From positions 1 to 40,631 of IMG/VR virus record IMGVR_UViG_3300035663_000033: a DNA stretch of 40,631 bases; one strand, 5' to 3'. This DNA is from a virus. Position numbers and translations under genes: made by a program. Shown in pieces: positions 6,969-16,881 of the stretch. Position 1 is the first letter of the stretch. Each line of letters starts with the position of its first letter. The notes under the pieces were generated by a model that was given only the letters and a program-made list of their open reading frames with translations, was not told the DNA's origin and searched no databases.

Positions 6969-9900
6969 TAGGTAATCTGCCTGCCGTGGCCAACGGCTTG
7001 GTAGTCAAAGGTCTTACTCACCATGCTACCCCCACTGTTTCTGAAGGTCACCGTAAATCCGGTGCGACTAATACTTGACAGTGTGAAGAAGTCGCCGGTG
7101 GCCATATCTTGCGCTGTGATGCCAATGCTTGGGGCAGCATAAAACGCAGTTGGGAAGGTGACGGTGTAAGCGGCAGCACCACTGCTGAGGTTGCGCTGGG
7201 TTTCCGTCCGCCTTTGGAATTGTGTAACAACACCGAGTTCGTCGATCAGGATGTTCTGCGCGGGGTTGTTGCTGGTGGCATCAACGCGGAACTGGAAGGC
7301 TCGGCCACGGGTGGTGCCATTGACGAACGGCTGCCAATCGTTCCAGGTCGGAGTGCCGCTGGGGTTGTCGTTGGTTGTTCGCACGTAGAGCTCGGCGTTG
7401 ACTGCGCTGAGGTCGTCGCCGTCGATGTCGTCCCACTCGTCGATCAGTTCGGTACGCTCGTCCCAAGCATCACCAGGCTGGAAGGCGCGGGTCAGCAGGA
7501 TTGCCCGCAGGTCAATGTCGTAGACGTTGCTGAGGTCCAGCGTGTTCAGGAACTGGTAACTGCCGCTGGTGCTGGTGGCGCCATAGAAATCAACGCTGCT
7601 GATGGCGTCCCAGTCCGGGATGTCGTCGATCAAGCCGGTGGAGGTTAGGACTAGGCCGCCTTCATCGGCGCTATAGAACATATCGGTGGCGGTGCCTTGG
7701 AATGGCGGGGCGTCGTCGTCCTCGCGGTATTCCTCGATCAGGTAAATGTCCTGCGGGGCGGGCAGGTCCACCACCACGGTTGCCACGTCGGCAGATTCGT
7801 TGCCGGTGCTATCGACAGCGCGGATGAGGTAGGTGCCCTCCAGCAGCGGGACAATTTTGCGGGTGCTGCTGCCGTTGACCGCAGGAACGATGTCGTTGGC
7901 GCGGCCCCAGGTGGCGTTGACGCCGATGTTCGGGGTGTAGCGGATGCGGACCTGCCCGCCGATGCGAACGTCAAGGTCAACCGCTTGCGGCCAATGCAAC
8001 TCTGCGTTGTGGTCGTCAATCGGTGCGATGAACAGGTCCGGGATGCTGGCCGGTGGTGCGGTCTTGCCAAGGGCGTTGAAGCTGGCTGTTGCCGTACCAG
8101 AGCGCTTGAAACCGCTGCTTTCGGCCTGCAGCTCAAAGTCGTAGAGGCCGACCTCGCTGTTAAGGATTTCGTAGTCAGGTGAGCGGGTGGTCAGGGTGGT
8201 CCAGTTGCCGCTGTTGTAGCGGTAGCGGAAGATGTAACGCGGTGCATTTTCAACCGGCTGCCAGCTCACGATCAACTTGGAGAGCACCTGGCCGTTGGAT
8301 TCGTACAGCAGTTCGGTGGCGCCAAGGCCCTGCGGTGTTGCGGGTGCTACATCCAGTTCACTGATGTCCCGCGCCACCAGTGGAATATCGCGTTCGATGT
8401 AGTCGTATTTGCCGGTTTCATGCAGCAGTGCGGTGATGGCAAAGGTCTGGCCGCCTTCCTGCTCCTGCACCGTGAGCACTTGGTAGAGCTGGGTATTGAC
8501 GCTGCTGGTGGAGATCGCCCAAGTGGAGCCGACAGTGGGCACCAGATCCAAAGATGACGGCAGGGTCAGGGTGCTGCCGTTTAGCGCGGTGCCGTTGATG
8601 CCGGTTATGGTTTGACTGACACCAGTAGGTAAGACCACGCTGAAATCCATGGTGGCGGGCATACCGTCAGCGAACATGTCTTCTGCTGAGCGATCCAGCG
8701 TGACTGCCAGTGCGGTGCCGCCTGTGATGCGTCCAGCGCGGAAGCGGCCTGCCTTGACAGGATCAGCCACCTGCACAATCTGACCGGGACGGACTTGGGT
8801 GCCTTCGGCAATGCCCGTAGCGAAGCTGATGACCTCGCCTTGCCGTTGCTCTGAATACAGCAGCCACTCGCCAACGCGGCGGGCCTGAGCACGACTGGTG
8901 CAGGCAAAGGCAGCAATCTCGACTTTGTTGACGCCGTATTTCCGCATGGCGTCGGTGTCTTCCACCATCTCGTAGGCGGTCTCGCGGGTTTCGAGATCCA
9001 AGTAGCTGACAACGGCAACGGTGTGGCGCGTTTTGAGGCTGCTGCTGCTGTAGGTGAAACCCTCGGGGGTGACGTTGCCTTGGTTGAAGACGAAGGTGGG
9101 GTCAGTGGGGCGATCCTGCGCAATCGTCAGGCTGCCGGTGCTCCAGAACGGTTGGGCGCGGAAAACTGAGCACAGATCGTTGATGAGTTTGTATGCCTCC
9201 TCTTGGGTCTGGATGCTGACGTTGCAGGAGAAGCGGGGTTCAGTGCCACCGAAACCATTTGGCACCAGCTCGTTGCAATAAACACTGGCCGCATAGAACG
9301 CAAATTTGTCCAAGCTGGCGGCGGCAATGTAATCGCCGAATCCGTAGCGGGTCGATGTAAGGAGATCCCACAGGATCCATGCCGGGTCGCTGCACCACTT
9401 GGCGCTTTGGAAGGTGCCGTCGAAGACACCGCTGTAAATCAGCCGGCCATTGGTTGCATCGACGGTGGCGTTACTGGGAAGGGCAATTTTGATGCCACGG
9501 ATGCGATAGGAACGCTGCGGAAAGCTGCTGAATTGTTCGGCGTCAGCGAGGATGCCAACGACGGCGCTGTTGGGGTAGGCGGTCTTTGCATAGATCAGTT
9601 CGGTGTAACTGGCCCAGTAAAAGTCACTCAGGATTGTGTAATTGCCAGAGACAGCGGGATCTGCATTGATACGCACCACGCGCACATCAACAGGCGGCGC
9701 TTGCGTGAAGTCGATCTTGTATTTGCGTTGATATAGGTCTGTGGTGCGACCTTTGATGGTGTCAGTTAGAACTGTGGTGTAGGGACCGCCGTTGTAGGAG
9801 AGGCGGACTTCAAGATCAATTTGTGTGCCTTCAATGCCACCGTCGTTGAAGATCTTTTGCAGTTGCGGAACCGATATTGTTACGCGAACGGCGTTGACGT

Positions 9901-10330
9901 TGACATCAGTAATACTGCGAGTAACGGGCGAGGCTTGAAGGACTTTGACATTAACGCCGCTTTCTTCTTGTGTTGATGTACCAGTCTCTGTCAGGTAGGT
10001 CTGGTTTTGCGTGCCGTAACGCGGATTGATTGCGATGCCTTTGAAGTTGAAATCTGCGTCCTGGTATGGCTGGCTTGCATCAGCACCGGCTCGCACCAGT
10101 GGTGTTTCTTCGATGTAAATGTCCTTGAGGAGAGCGCGGTTGTAGGAATCCGTGCCACGGGTATAAGCGCGAGCGGATGGGAAGCCTTCAATTTCGCCCT
10201 CGCTAATTAGATCGACGATGCGGGCGTATTGCTTAGATTCGAGGTTGTCACGTTGAACGCTGGGCGGCGAAGGCGCCGAGTAAGAAGGCTGACCGCCACC
10301 AGAACCAGCAATCTGACGGTCGCTCATCAC
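6968..10330 (-). CDS. Tail tip attachment protein, gpJ-like
   Basis: A 1120-residue homologue of lambda gpJ, the central tail-tip protein that binds the host receptor and anchors side fibres. The N-terminus carries the diagnostic gpJ block (ARIVDLISEGEIEGFP at about 36-51, then ALLKDIYIEETPLV). The segment around 370-400 (RFSCNVSIQTQEEAYKLIND) is also typical. Residues about 660-760 form a fibronectin type III domain (LSKLIVSWQPVENAPRYIFRYR). A second Fn3-like module follows. The C-terminal 150 residues end in a fibre-like TVTFPTAFYAAPSIGITA motif. It is last of the M-L-K-I-J series, overlapping gpI by 4 bases. Confidence 0.88.
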   Translation of the reverse strand: MMSDRQIAGSGGGQPSYSAPSPPSVQRDNLESKQYARIVDLISEGEIEGFPSARAYTRGTDSYNRALLKDIYIEETPLVRAGADASQPYQDADFNFKGIAINPRYGTQNQTYLTETGTSTQEESGVNVKVLQASPVTRSITDVNVNAVRVTISVPQLQKIFNDGGIEGTQIDLEVRLSYNGGPYTTVLTDTIKGRTTDLYQRKYKIDFTQAPPVDVRVVRINADPAVSGNYTILSDFYWASYTELIYAKTAYPNSAVVGILADAEQFSSFPQRSYRIRGIKIALPSNATVDATNGRLIYSGVFDGTFQSAKWCSDPAWILWDLLTSTRYGFGDYIAAASLDKFAFYAASVYCNELVPNGFGGTEPRFSCNVSIQTQEEAYKLINDLCSVFRAQPFWSTGSLTIAQDRPTDPTFVFNQGNVTPEGFTYSSSSLKTRHTVAVVSYLDLETRETAYEMVEDTDAMRKYGVNKVEIAAFACTSRAQARRVGEWLLYSEQRQGEVISFATGIAEGTQVRPGQIVQVADPVKAGRFRAGRITGGTALAVTLDRSAEDMFADGMPATMDFSVVLPTGVSQTITGINGTALNGSTLTLPSSLDLVPTVGSTWAISTSSVNTQLYQVLTVQEQEGGQTFAITALLHETGKYDYIERDIPLVARDISELDVAPATPQGLGATELLYESNGQVLSKLIVSWQPVENAPRYIFRYRYNSGNWTTLTTRSPDYEILNSEVGLYDFELQAESSGFKRSGTATASFNALGKTAPPASIPDLFIAPIDDHNAELHWPQAVDLDVRIGGQVRIRYTPNIGVNATWGRANDIVPAVNGSSTRKIVPLLEGTYLIRAVDSTGNESADVATVVVDLPAPQDIYLIEEYREDDDAPPFQGTATDMFYSADEGGLVLTSTGLIDDIPDWDAISSVDFYGATSTSGSYQFLNTLDLSNVYDIDLRAILLTRAFQPGDAWDERTELIDEWDDIDGDDLSAVNAELYVRTTNDNPSGTPTWNDWQPFVNGTTRGRAFQFRVDATSNNPAQNILIDELGVVTQFQRRTETQRNLSSGAAAYTVTFPTAFYAAPSIGITAQDMATGDFFTLSSISRTGFTVTFRNSGGSMVSKTFDYQAVGHGRQIT

Positions 10331-10980
10331 GCTGCAATCTCCTCGGTGTTAATGCCGGACGAAATGACGACTGAGCCAACAATCGTCTCGCCGTAAACAA
10401 TCGGTACAGGTACACCTTGACGGCTTACGTTTTGGATGCCGCTGAAGCTATAGGACTTGCGTGGATCGTTGAAACTATCGGTGCCACTTGTTACGGCTGA
10501 TGTTTGTGCTGTTGGTGTTAATAGTTGAGCGGTACCTGCCAGCGCCAGTGATAAACCGACAGCGCCTATAGCTTGAGCTGCAGCACCTCCCAACAATGCA
10601 GATCCGGCTGCTCCACCAAAACCAACGCCGAGAAAACCTCCAGCGGCAGGTCCGGCCAAGATCGCTAGCGCCACAAGACCAATACCAGCCGCAATCTGAC
10701 CGAAACCGCTACCTGCACCAGCGACAACAGGGATGATGCGGATCGGCTCGCTTTCGGCAACGGGATAACCCAGCACTTCCGGATGGTCGGCAATCGCAAG
10801 CTGCAGGCGTCCAGTTGTCACCTTGTAATGGTGCTGCGCCATGTGCCCTTCCAGCTTTGGGAAGTTGGCCAGCAGGAAACGAATTGCCTCCGCAGGGGTG
10901 CTGACTGCTGCTTTGAAGCTGCGGTGGCCGAGGAATTTAGCCAGGCTGCCGTAGACCTTGATGACCCTCATCAGCGGCAC
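10327..10980 (-). CDS. Tail tip assembly protein, gpI-like
   Basis: A 217-residue protein of the lambda tail assembly protein I family. The N-terminal about 80 residues form a small β-grasp-like unit ([18 protein letters not shown] ... [16 protein letters not shown]). A long Gly/Ala-rich hydrophobic segment follows (about 92-150), typical of this family. The end contains [20 protein letters not shown], also characteristic. It acts in building the tail tip with gpK and gpJ. It overlaps gpK by 10 bases and gpJ by 4. Confidence 0.82.
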   Translation of the reverse strand: MPLMRVIKVYGSLAKFLGHRSFKAAVSTPAEAIRFLLANFPKLEGHMAQHHYKVTTGRLQLAIADHPEVLGYPVAESEPIRIIPVVAGAGSGFGQIAAGIGLVALAILAGPAAGGFLGVGFGGAAGSALLGGAAAQAIGAVGLSLALAGTAQLLTPTAQTSAVTSGTDSFNDPRKSYSFSGIQNVSRQGVPVPIVYGETIVGSVVISSGINTEEIAA

Positions 10981-11687
10981 CTACTGGAGTGGCGGAGCAC
11001 TCGCCCCGTCTGCTTTTGATAGTAGCCGCCGTAGATGTCGCGGGAACTAAGCCGTCCGCGAATGTGGTGAAGAATTTGCTGCTCACCCACGTACACCGCG
11101 ACGTGATTCAAGCCGGACGATCCATCCAACGACATCAAGATGGCGTCTCCGACCTGCATCGTTTCCAGCGGCACCTCAACAAAACCTGCCTCCTTCCAGC
11201 AACCATCGAACATCGGGTTGGTGGTGAAGCCGTCCATGTCAAGCGGGCGCTCCCAGTCAGGCAGTTCTAGACCCCAGGTTTCGGCGTACCAGTCGCGGAC
11301 CAGTGTCCAGCAATCGCTGATGCTCCAGACCCACTGCCGCCCGATTAACGGTGCCTTGTAGTCGCTTGGGGCGATCTCGCACCATGCCAGCGTGCCGGGG
11401 TTGACGATGTACCAGCGCAGGCCGGATTTGGTGCACCCGAGGCGATCGGCGTCACTGGGGGTGGCGGGTGTTTTCGGGTGGCTATGGAAGACAGCAACCA
11501 CCTCACCGGCGTCCTCGGCATCGGCGTAGTCGGCGGGATCCAGCAGGAAGAAGTCGTCGGCGGTGGGGGCAAGGTTTTGGCATGGCCAGTACCGTTCGCG
11601 TCCTTTGATCACAACCACCAAGCCGCAGGCTTCCCGTGGCGCTTCGGCCAATGCGTGCTCAACTGCTGCCTTCTGCCAGCTTTTCAT
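10971..11687 (-). CDS. Tail tip hydrolase, gpK-like (JAMM plus NlpC/P60)
   Basis: A 238-residue two-domain protein. Residues 1-110 form a JAMM/Mov34 metallopeptidase with Glu19 and the signature His68-x-His70-(7)-Ser78-x2-Asp81. Residues 115-238 form an NlpC/P60 cysteine peptidase with Cys126 ([11 protein letters not shown]), His195 (LNHVAVYVG) and a third polar residue at His207 or 208. Proteins of this type sit at the tail tip and open peptidoglycan during DNA entry or process tail proteins. All key residues appear intact. It directly follows gpL, sharing one base. Confidence 0.9.
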   Translation of the reverse strand: MKSWQKAAVEHALAEAPREACGLVVVIKGRERYWPCQNLAPTADDFFLLDPADYADAEDAGEVVAVFHSHPKTPATPSDADRLGCTKSGLRWYIVNPGTLAWCEIAPSDYKAPLIGRQWVWSISDCWTLVRDWYAETWGLELPDWERPLDMDGFTTNPMFDGCWKEAGFVEVPLETMQVGDAILMSLDGSSGLNHVAVYVGEQQILHHIRGRLSSRDIYGGYYQKQTGRVLRHSSRCR

Positions 11688-13246
11688 TAGTAGGAAGCTC
11701 CAACGCCTGGGAATGAGCCGAAGGGCAGCTCCGCGTTTTCACCGAAGCGCACCTTGCAACTGCTGAGCCGTTTGCCGCATACATCGTTTAGCGGGTCGCC
11801 GGTGCCGGAAATGACGCGAGGCTCAGTGGTGTTGTTGATGCCTGTTTCCCAAATCACGGCATCGCTGGAGTTCAATAGGCGAAGGTTGCCGTTGTTTTCG
11901 ATTACAGCGCGGTTGGCCGTGCCAGTCACAGAGGCGATGGTATAAACCGCCGAAACCGTTTCAAGCGTGCCGTAGCCAACGGGTGAACGGAATGGGTTGT
12001 TTAGGGCAGTGGTAACCGTTGCCTTAAATACGGTGTCCTGCTTCCACAGGCCAGTGGAGGAGATCACGGTTGCAGTAGCTCCAGAGCCACTGGTTTGACG
12101 CCAGCGGTTGGTGGCAGAGGGGTACAACGATGCCTCCTCGGCAGGGATCAACTCGCAAGTTGCTGCAAGCTGCAGCGTCATCGTCTTGCCTTCGTAGGTG
12201 AAGGTGTAGTTGACGGTGCGGGTGGTGCCGACGGCATAACTATCGGCGTTGCCTAGGACTTCGTGGAAGAACGAGCCGTTGCGACCTGCACGGATGTCGG
12301 TTGGCTCCCAGTTTTGGTAGGTGACGGTGACAGGTGTTCCAAGGAAAGCAGTGCCCGTGCGCCACACCGATACACCAGCAGTGGTCAGCAGGCGCAGGTT
12401 GCCGTTGGCTTCCATCTCCAAGCGGTAGCCGCCAATGTCTTGGGTGTTGGCGCTCCACACAACGTTGCCGGCTTTGTCCTGCACAAATACGTTGCCTCGT
12501 GAGCCGATGCGCCAGCGAAACCACTGATTGCTGCTGACCAGTTGCGTCTCAAGCACAAAGGTGGTGGTGCCAGGACTCAGCGTGTTGGAGCCGCTGGGCC
12601 AGTTGGTGGCGGGCACGCTATTGAGCGGGGTGTCGTTTTCGTCGAAGTAGTTGGTGCCCGTGTAGCCGCACTCGGCACTGCGGTAGACCCACTGGCACAG
12701 GTTGGCGATGCACTGGCGCTTGGGGGCACGAACACCAGCAAGGTCAAACGCAGCGGCCAGTTCAAACTCCACCACGTCGCGGTTTTCAACCGTCTTGCGA
12801 TCGACGTAATACACCTCCTTGGGAAACTCAATATCGGATGGAGTGCCGTAGGGGTTGACGCCACCGGGGAAGTTGACGGCATCCAAAAACCGGCTCAGGG
12901 TGCGGATGCGTGTCACCTTCGCGCCAGTCAGGTCATTGCCGAAGGTCTCGTCGTTGATGTTGATGAGGATGGCCGAGATGCTGCCGAGGAGGTTGGCAAC
13001 GCGGATCTTGGGGCGTGGCAGTTGACCGTTGCCGTTGTACTCAAATCCCTCGGCTTCAATAGGCAGGGCGTAGTAGCTGTTGCCTTTCCACACCACGTCA
13101 CCAGCAGCAATGGTTTGGTTAACGCCGTTGTGAAAGCGGTAAATTTCGTCGCTGCCGTGCAGGTCTTGGCGCAGTTCAATTTCAAACAGCTCGATAATCG
13201 CGTAGGGCGAACTGCTGATGAGGTCTTCAAAGACGCTTGAGGTCAT
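11687..13246 (-). CDS. Minor tail protein L with bulb-lectin-like insertion
   Basis: A 519-residue protein; the family norm is roughly 230. Residues 1-200 and 483-519 match lambda gpL, including the final [17 protein letters not shown]. The cysteines that in lambda gpL hold an iron-sulphur cluster occur with the same spacing: Cys184-x8-Cys193 and Cys490-x6-Cys497. Between the pairs lie about 290 extra residues instead of about 20. This insert holds two bulb-type (D-mannose) lectin-like repeats: [20 protein letters not shown] (about 276-295) and a second [20 protein letters not shown] (about 450-469), with [16 protein letters not shown] at about 253-268. It probably displays a sugar-binding module at the tail tip. 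Confidence 0.85.
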   Translation of the reverse strand: MTSSVFEDLISSSPYAIIELFEIELRQDLHGSDEIYRFHNGVNQTIAAGDVVWKGNSYYALPIEAEGFEYNGNGQLPRPKIRVANLLGSISAILININDETFGNDLTGAKVTRIRTLSRFLDAVNFPGGVNPYGTPSDIEFPKEVYYVDRKTVENRDVVEFELAAAFDLAGVRAPKRQCIANLCQWVYRSAECGYTGTNYFDENDTPLNSVPATNWPSGSNTLSPGTTTFVLETQLVSSNQWFRWRIGSRGNVFVQDKAGNVVWSANTQDIGGYRLEMEANGNLRLLTTAGVSVWRTGTAFLGTPVTVTYQNWEPTDIRAGRNGSFFHEVLGNADSYAVGTTRTVNYTFTYEGKTMTLQLAATCELIPAEEASLYPSATNRWRQTSGSGATATVISSTGLWKQDTVFKATVTTALNNPFRSPVGYGTLETVSAVYTIASVTGTANRAVIENNGNLRLLNSSDAVIWETGINNTTEPRVISGTGDPLNDVCGKRLSSCKVRFGENAELPFGSFPGVGASY

Positions 13247-13581
13247 GGCTCAAACACTTGGATGAAGGTGGCAGTGATCGTGGCGCGGTTGACGTAGGGG
13301 ATTGTTTTGTTCCACTGCGGGCAAATCCACTTGCCGGTGCTGCCTTCTGGCGTGGTCCAGTCGAAAGACTCGGCGCCAGCGCGGGCTTCAAGGAAGGTTT
13401 CGATGGTGTCGGCGTTGGTTTCGGTGATGTTTTGCCAAGTCAAATCCCATCGCTTTGCATCTTGATTCAAGCCATAACGCAACCGTTGGCTGTAACCATC
13501 TCCGTATTGGACCGTGCGGACGTTGGGCTGGCTGCTTTTTTGAGCGCCATATGCGGGTGTGATCGCGGGGAATGTTGCCAT
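13243..13581 (-). CDS. Minor tail protein M-like
   Basis: A 112-residue protein of the phage minor tail protein family (lambda gpM). Typical features are the start MATFPAITPAYGAQKSSQPN, the segment VQYGDGYSQRLRYGLN, and a conserved W-rich centre (RWDLTWQNITETNADTIETF, ESFDWTTPEG). The usual length of about 110 residues is kept. It forms part of the baseplate-like ring below the tube. It overlaps gpL by 4 bases and follows the tape-measure gene directly. Confidence 0.85.
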   Translation of the reverse strand: MATFPAITPAYGAQKSSQPNVRTVQYGDGYSQRLRYGLNQDAKRWDLTWQNITETNADTIETFLEARAGAESFDWTTPEGSTGKWICPQWNKTIPYVNRATITATFIQVFEP

Positions 13582-16283
13582 TACGCCAGCAAGCCTCCTG
13601 GACGCTTTTGTTTAATCAATTCTGCCTGCAGTGCAGCTCCAACAACACGTCCCAGGGCAGCAGCATCGGGTCCGCTACCTTGCACGCTGGAGCCGCTGGC
13701 GTCGACGTTCACTACTACATTAGCGCCGCCCATGCCGAGGGCGTCGTTGGGGTAGATACTGCCGCTGGTGCGCGGCATGAACAGTTCGGGGCCACGCTCG
13801 CCGACGAGATAGGGCGAACCAGCAGAGACTGGACCCCCAGCTGCACGCTTACCAAAGCGGCCCGTAAGGATGCTGAGGAGACCTACCCCTTGACCTTTGG
13901 GATCTCCCATATCTGCTAAGGAAGTTAGACCAAAACGCACCAGCGTCATGGCCATCATGTTGAGGGCTCCGGCAAGGCTTTCTTGCCAGCTATTAGTAAC
14001 AAAAATAAGATCCTGAAACACGCGCATTGTTGTATTGCCGACATCATTTACTAAACCATGAAGTCTTTGCTGCGCTTCTACTTCCTTGGTAAGTTCGGCA
14101 TTTTTACGCATTTGGGTAGCGATACTCGCTGTTTGAGCTGCATCTTTACCCTGTATTGCGTTAGCTATTTCAACTTCTAAGCGCGCTTCCTCACCTTTAC
14201 CAATTAAAGTTTGCTGCAAAATATAAGCTTCTTGCTGTAATTGAGTTTGTAACTCATAGCCAGTTGCTTTACGCTGCATATCTAGCTGTAGCAAAGCTTG
14301 CTCTGTTTCTTGTATAATTACAGCTTGTTTTGCTTGTTGAGCTTTAGCAATGGCTAGTTGGGCATTAGAGTTTTTCTCTTTTTCAAGTAAGTTGGCAGTT
14401 TCGATGCCCCACTCAAGTAATTGTTGCTCTCCTTGTAGACGACGTGCAAGTATCGGATCGTTAGCTAGTTCAGCTTTAAAAATGGCGTCTTTAAATATAA
14501 GTTGACGCTGATTTTCAAGGGTAACTAAACTTTGGGCACGGATTACTTCTTTAACCCGTTCAATCTCTCTTTTGGCTTTATTCTCGGCTGCAGTCGAGCC
14601 TGCGCCACCGCCTGCAGCTGGTGCTTGGCTAGGTGCGGTAAACGATTCTAGTGGTACAGGTGTTTCTGGCGGTGCAAAAGCTCCGGGTACAAGTCTTTTT
14701 AGTTCTGACTGTTTTGTAGCTTCGTAAAAAGCTTGTGCCCCAGCTTTATTGAGACCGGGTATACCACTTCTAGATAGAACACCGAATTTTTTATTTGTTG
14801 CTGTTTCTGCTGCACGTTCAGCAAGAATCGTGGCTTGAGTCATTCGACCTCCTCTCATGAGATCGCCCAGTCGAGAAATTGCGCGAGAGACGGCGTTAAT
14901 GAAGTCTGTTACTCTGTCAGTCAGCCATTTAAATGCCGGACCGAAAGTTGTAACAAGTGCAGAGGCTAATTTAGTGGTTGCATCCTGCAAGTTACGGACG
15001 CTTTCACTTAGAGCGTCCATAGAAGATTTTGGCTTTTTGCCGGCTTCATCGCCTTTATTCCCCATATCGACGAGCGTGTCTACGAGATCTTGGACGGATA
15101 TAGTGCCGTCCTTGGCCATCTTCAGTACAGCATCTCGACTTACGCCGTACTTAGTGGCTAAAGCGCCTTGAACATTTATACCTTGGCTCGTTAGTTGATT
15201 AAGTGTTGCTTGGCTTACTTTGCCGCTTTCTAGGGCGGATGTAATAGCGTTACCTACCTTTTCAAAGGAACCACCGTACTTATTCGTTAGTTCGGTGACT
15301 AGTTGTATAGCGCGACCTTGATCTTGAATATCAAGACCCAGGCCCCGAATGTTTTGGATAACGCCTGTAAATTTCTCTACATCGGTATTAGCAACTTTAA
15401 ATGCGTTCGACAAGAGTTTTGTCTGCTGTGCAGAGAAACCGATATCTTGTGCCAGTTCTTTAATTTGTTGGCCCTGACCCGCGATGTTCCCAATCAACGT
15501 GCCCGCAAGTGATCCGGCAAAACTTCCGCCTGGACCAGCTAGGCCACCAAGTAAACCACCAATCGCGCCACCTGTAGCTGCAGCGCCACCTTGCCCAAAT
15601 AGCAGCGGAAATGCGCCACCGATAACGCCTCCACTGATTGCTCCGCCTAACCGTCCTCGCAAGCCCGGAGGGATAAAATTTCTACTTGGCCGCGCCGGCG
15701 GCATTGCCGGTCCTTGAACGCCAAAGCCTGCATTTTCGATTAGTGCCTGCCTAGCTAAAGCCTCTTGGATACGTCGGGCTACTGGCGAACGTAAGGCTGC
15801 AGGACTTGCGGGACCTGGACCAATGGGGCCCGGATACGCAGTCGTGATACGCGCATTGGTGACACGCTGCATACGTGCCAAGTCGATATTCCGCTGTGCC
15901 CCAGGTCCCATTCCTGGGCCGGCGCCTTCTGGGTAGGCGATACCAGCAATCGTGCGACGCTGCACTCCAGGGGAAGCTGCTCTGCGTGCCTGCACTTGCA
16001 CGGCAAGATTTTGCCGAGCAATTTCACTATTTATGCCTCTCTGGATGCGTTCTTGCTCACTTAAAGCGCGGTTTGTTTCTTTAATAATGTTTAGACGTAA
16101 TTTATCTAGTTCCGTTACTCTTCTAGCGCCTGAAACATCGTAAGGATTCTGTTGTTTTACGCTTTTTAGAGCCTTTTCAAGTTTATTTAATTCGTTTACA
16201 CTATTTGTAATAATACGGTCAAAGTCGCGCAGTTTGTCTACACCTTTAAGCGCAACTTCAATATCTACGCTGTAATTAGCCAC
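13581..16283 (-). CDS. Tape measure protein
   Basis: A 900-residue tape measure. Residues about 1-110 are helical; about 225-275 form a Gly/Ala-rich hydrophobic segment (ISGGVIGGAFPLLFG, LAGTLIGNIAG) that may insert in the membrane during DNA entry. About 275-470 match the tape measure N-terminal domain (FKVANTDVEKFTGVI, GKVSQATLNQLTSQGINV). About 570-745 is a long coiled coil. The end (RFGKRAAGGPVSAGSPYLVGERGPELF) is the conserved lambda H-like tail. At about 1.5 Å per residue the length suggests a tail of roughly 130-140 nm. The gene is visibly AT-richer than its neighbours (about 13,900-16,280). Confidence 0.9.
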   Translation of the reverse strand: MANYSVDIEVALKGVDKLRDFDRIITNSVNELNKLEKALKSVKQQNPYDVSGARRVTELDKLRLNIIKETNRALSEQERIQRGINSEIARQNLAVQVQARRAASPGVQRRTIAGIAYPEGAGPGMGPGAQRNIDLARMQRVTNARITTAYPGPIGPGPASPAALRSPVARRIQEALARQALIENAGFGVQGPAMPPARPSRNFIPPGLRGRLGGAISGGVIGGAFPLLFGQGGAAATGGAIGGLLGGLAGPGGSFAGSLAGTLIGNIAGQGQQIKELAQDIGFSAQQTKLLSNAFKVANTDVEKFTGVIQNIRGLGLDIQDQGRAIQLVTELTNKYGGSFEKVGNAITSALESGKVSQATLNQLTSQGINVQGALATKYGVSRDAVLKMAKDGTISVQDLVDTLVDMGNKGDEAGKKPKSSMDALSESVRNLQDATTKLASALVTTFGPAFKWLTDRVTDFINAVSRAISRLGDLMRGGRMTQATILAERAAETATNKKFGVLSRSGIPGLNKAGAQAFYEATKQSELKRLVPGAFAPPETPVPLESFTAPSQAPAAGGGAGSTAAENKAKREIERVKEVIRAQSLVTLENQRQLIFKDAIFKAELANDPILARRLQGEQQLLEWGIETANLLEKEKNSNAQLAIAKAQQAKQAVIIQETEQALLQLDMQRKATGYELQTQLQQEAYILQQTLIGKGEEARLEVEIANAIQGKDAAQTASIATQMRKNAELTKEVEAQQRLHGLVNDVGNTTMRVFQDLIFVTNSWQESLAGALNMMAMTLVRFGLTSLADMGDPKGQGVGLLSILTGRFGKRAAGGPVSAGSPYLVGERGPELFMPRTSGSIYPNDALGMGGANVVVNVDASGSSVQGSGPDAAALGRVVGAALQAELIKQKRPGGLLA

Positions 16284-16311
16284 GGCGCGGCGCAGAAGTT
16301 CTCAAGAAAGT

Positions 16312-16506
16312 CTAACGCCTGCTCATGGCTTGAACAGCTTTGCCGGTTTTGGCGCTGTTCATGGCCTTTTCTTCTTCATCGCTTTTAAGCTCGTAAAAGG
16401 CTGCCCAGCCCGTCAGCTCCTCAGTGGTTAATTCCTGAGTTAGCTGGCGGACTGTCATGCCCAGCTCCTTTGCTATGAAAAAGATGAAGAGCCAGTCTTT
16501 ATTAGC
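16312..16506 (-). CDS. Tail chaperone T-domain, read by frameshift from G
   Basis: The frame open from the end of gpG encodes ANKDWLFIFFIAKELGMTVR followed by QLTQELTTEELTGWAAFYEL and a basic end, a clear gpT-type domain. It has no start codon at its head, as expected for the shifted half of a G-T fusion. Relative to gpG, the frame requires moving -2 (or +1) near the A5 run at 16507-16511. An internal ATG at 16458 has AAAGGAG six bases upstream and would give a free 48-residue form. The domain helps load tail-tube subunits onto the tape measure. Confidence 0.75.
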   Translation of the reverse strand, partial: ANKDWLFIFFIAKELGMTVRQLTQELTTEELTGWAAFYELKSDEEEKAMNSAKTGKAVQAMSRR

Positions 16507-16852
16507 TTTTTAGGGCGGCTTTCGCTTCCTCCACCTTGGTTTCAGCGCCGGAGGTCAGCATTGCCAGTTGGATGTCCTGGAGGATGCTGGCTTCGACTTC
16601 GCGGCGGAGGGCGGCGCGGTCGCCGTCTTGGAACAGGCGCTTGCCGTCTTTGTCGAGGGCTTTTTCGATCATCAGACTCAGCGCGAAGTCGCCGGCGTCA
16701 TCGGTGCCGGACTTTTTCTGGATGGACTCGCGCTCGGCGATGGTCAGCGGGTGCCAGTAGATCTCCAGCAGGGTCTCGTCGCCGGATTTGACTTCGTGCT
16801 TGTAAAGCTGGCTGACTCCGAATTTGTTGCGGAGCAGTTCAACGGCTCGCAT
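16502..16852 (-). CDS. Tail assembly chaperone G
   Basis: A 116-residue helical protein in the standard chaperone position, immediately before the tape measure. Residues 20-80 (HEVKSGDETLLEIYWHPLTI, SIQKKSGTDDAGDFALSLMI) match the gpG-like tail assembly chaperone pattern. The last codons before its stop (GCC CTA AAA AGC TAA) contain the run of As where ribosomes could slip to produce the longer G-T protein. Such chaperones are made in excess during tail assembly and are absent from virions in lambda. Confidence 0.8.
   Translation of the reverse strand: MRAVELLRNKFGVSQLYKHEVKSGDETLLEIYWHPLTIAERESIQKKSGTDDAGDFALSLMIEKALDKDGKRLFQDGDRAALRREVEASILQDIQLAMLTSGAETKVEEAKAALKS
16504..16514 (-). promoter_or_regulatory. 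Programmed frameshift site in G-T chaperone
   Basis: On the minus strand the sequence reads CCTAAAAAGCTAA. Zero frame is CTA AAA AGC TAA (stop). The T frame is entered as AAA GCT AAT, which needs a two-base backward slip on the A run, or a one-base forward skip. Most phages use -1 here; -2 has been proposed for Mu-type phages. Confidence 0.6.
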
Positions 16853-16881
16853 GGAGCAAGTGCAGGTTGTTCAATAATACA

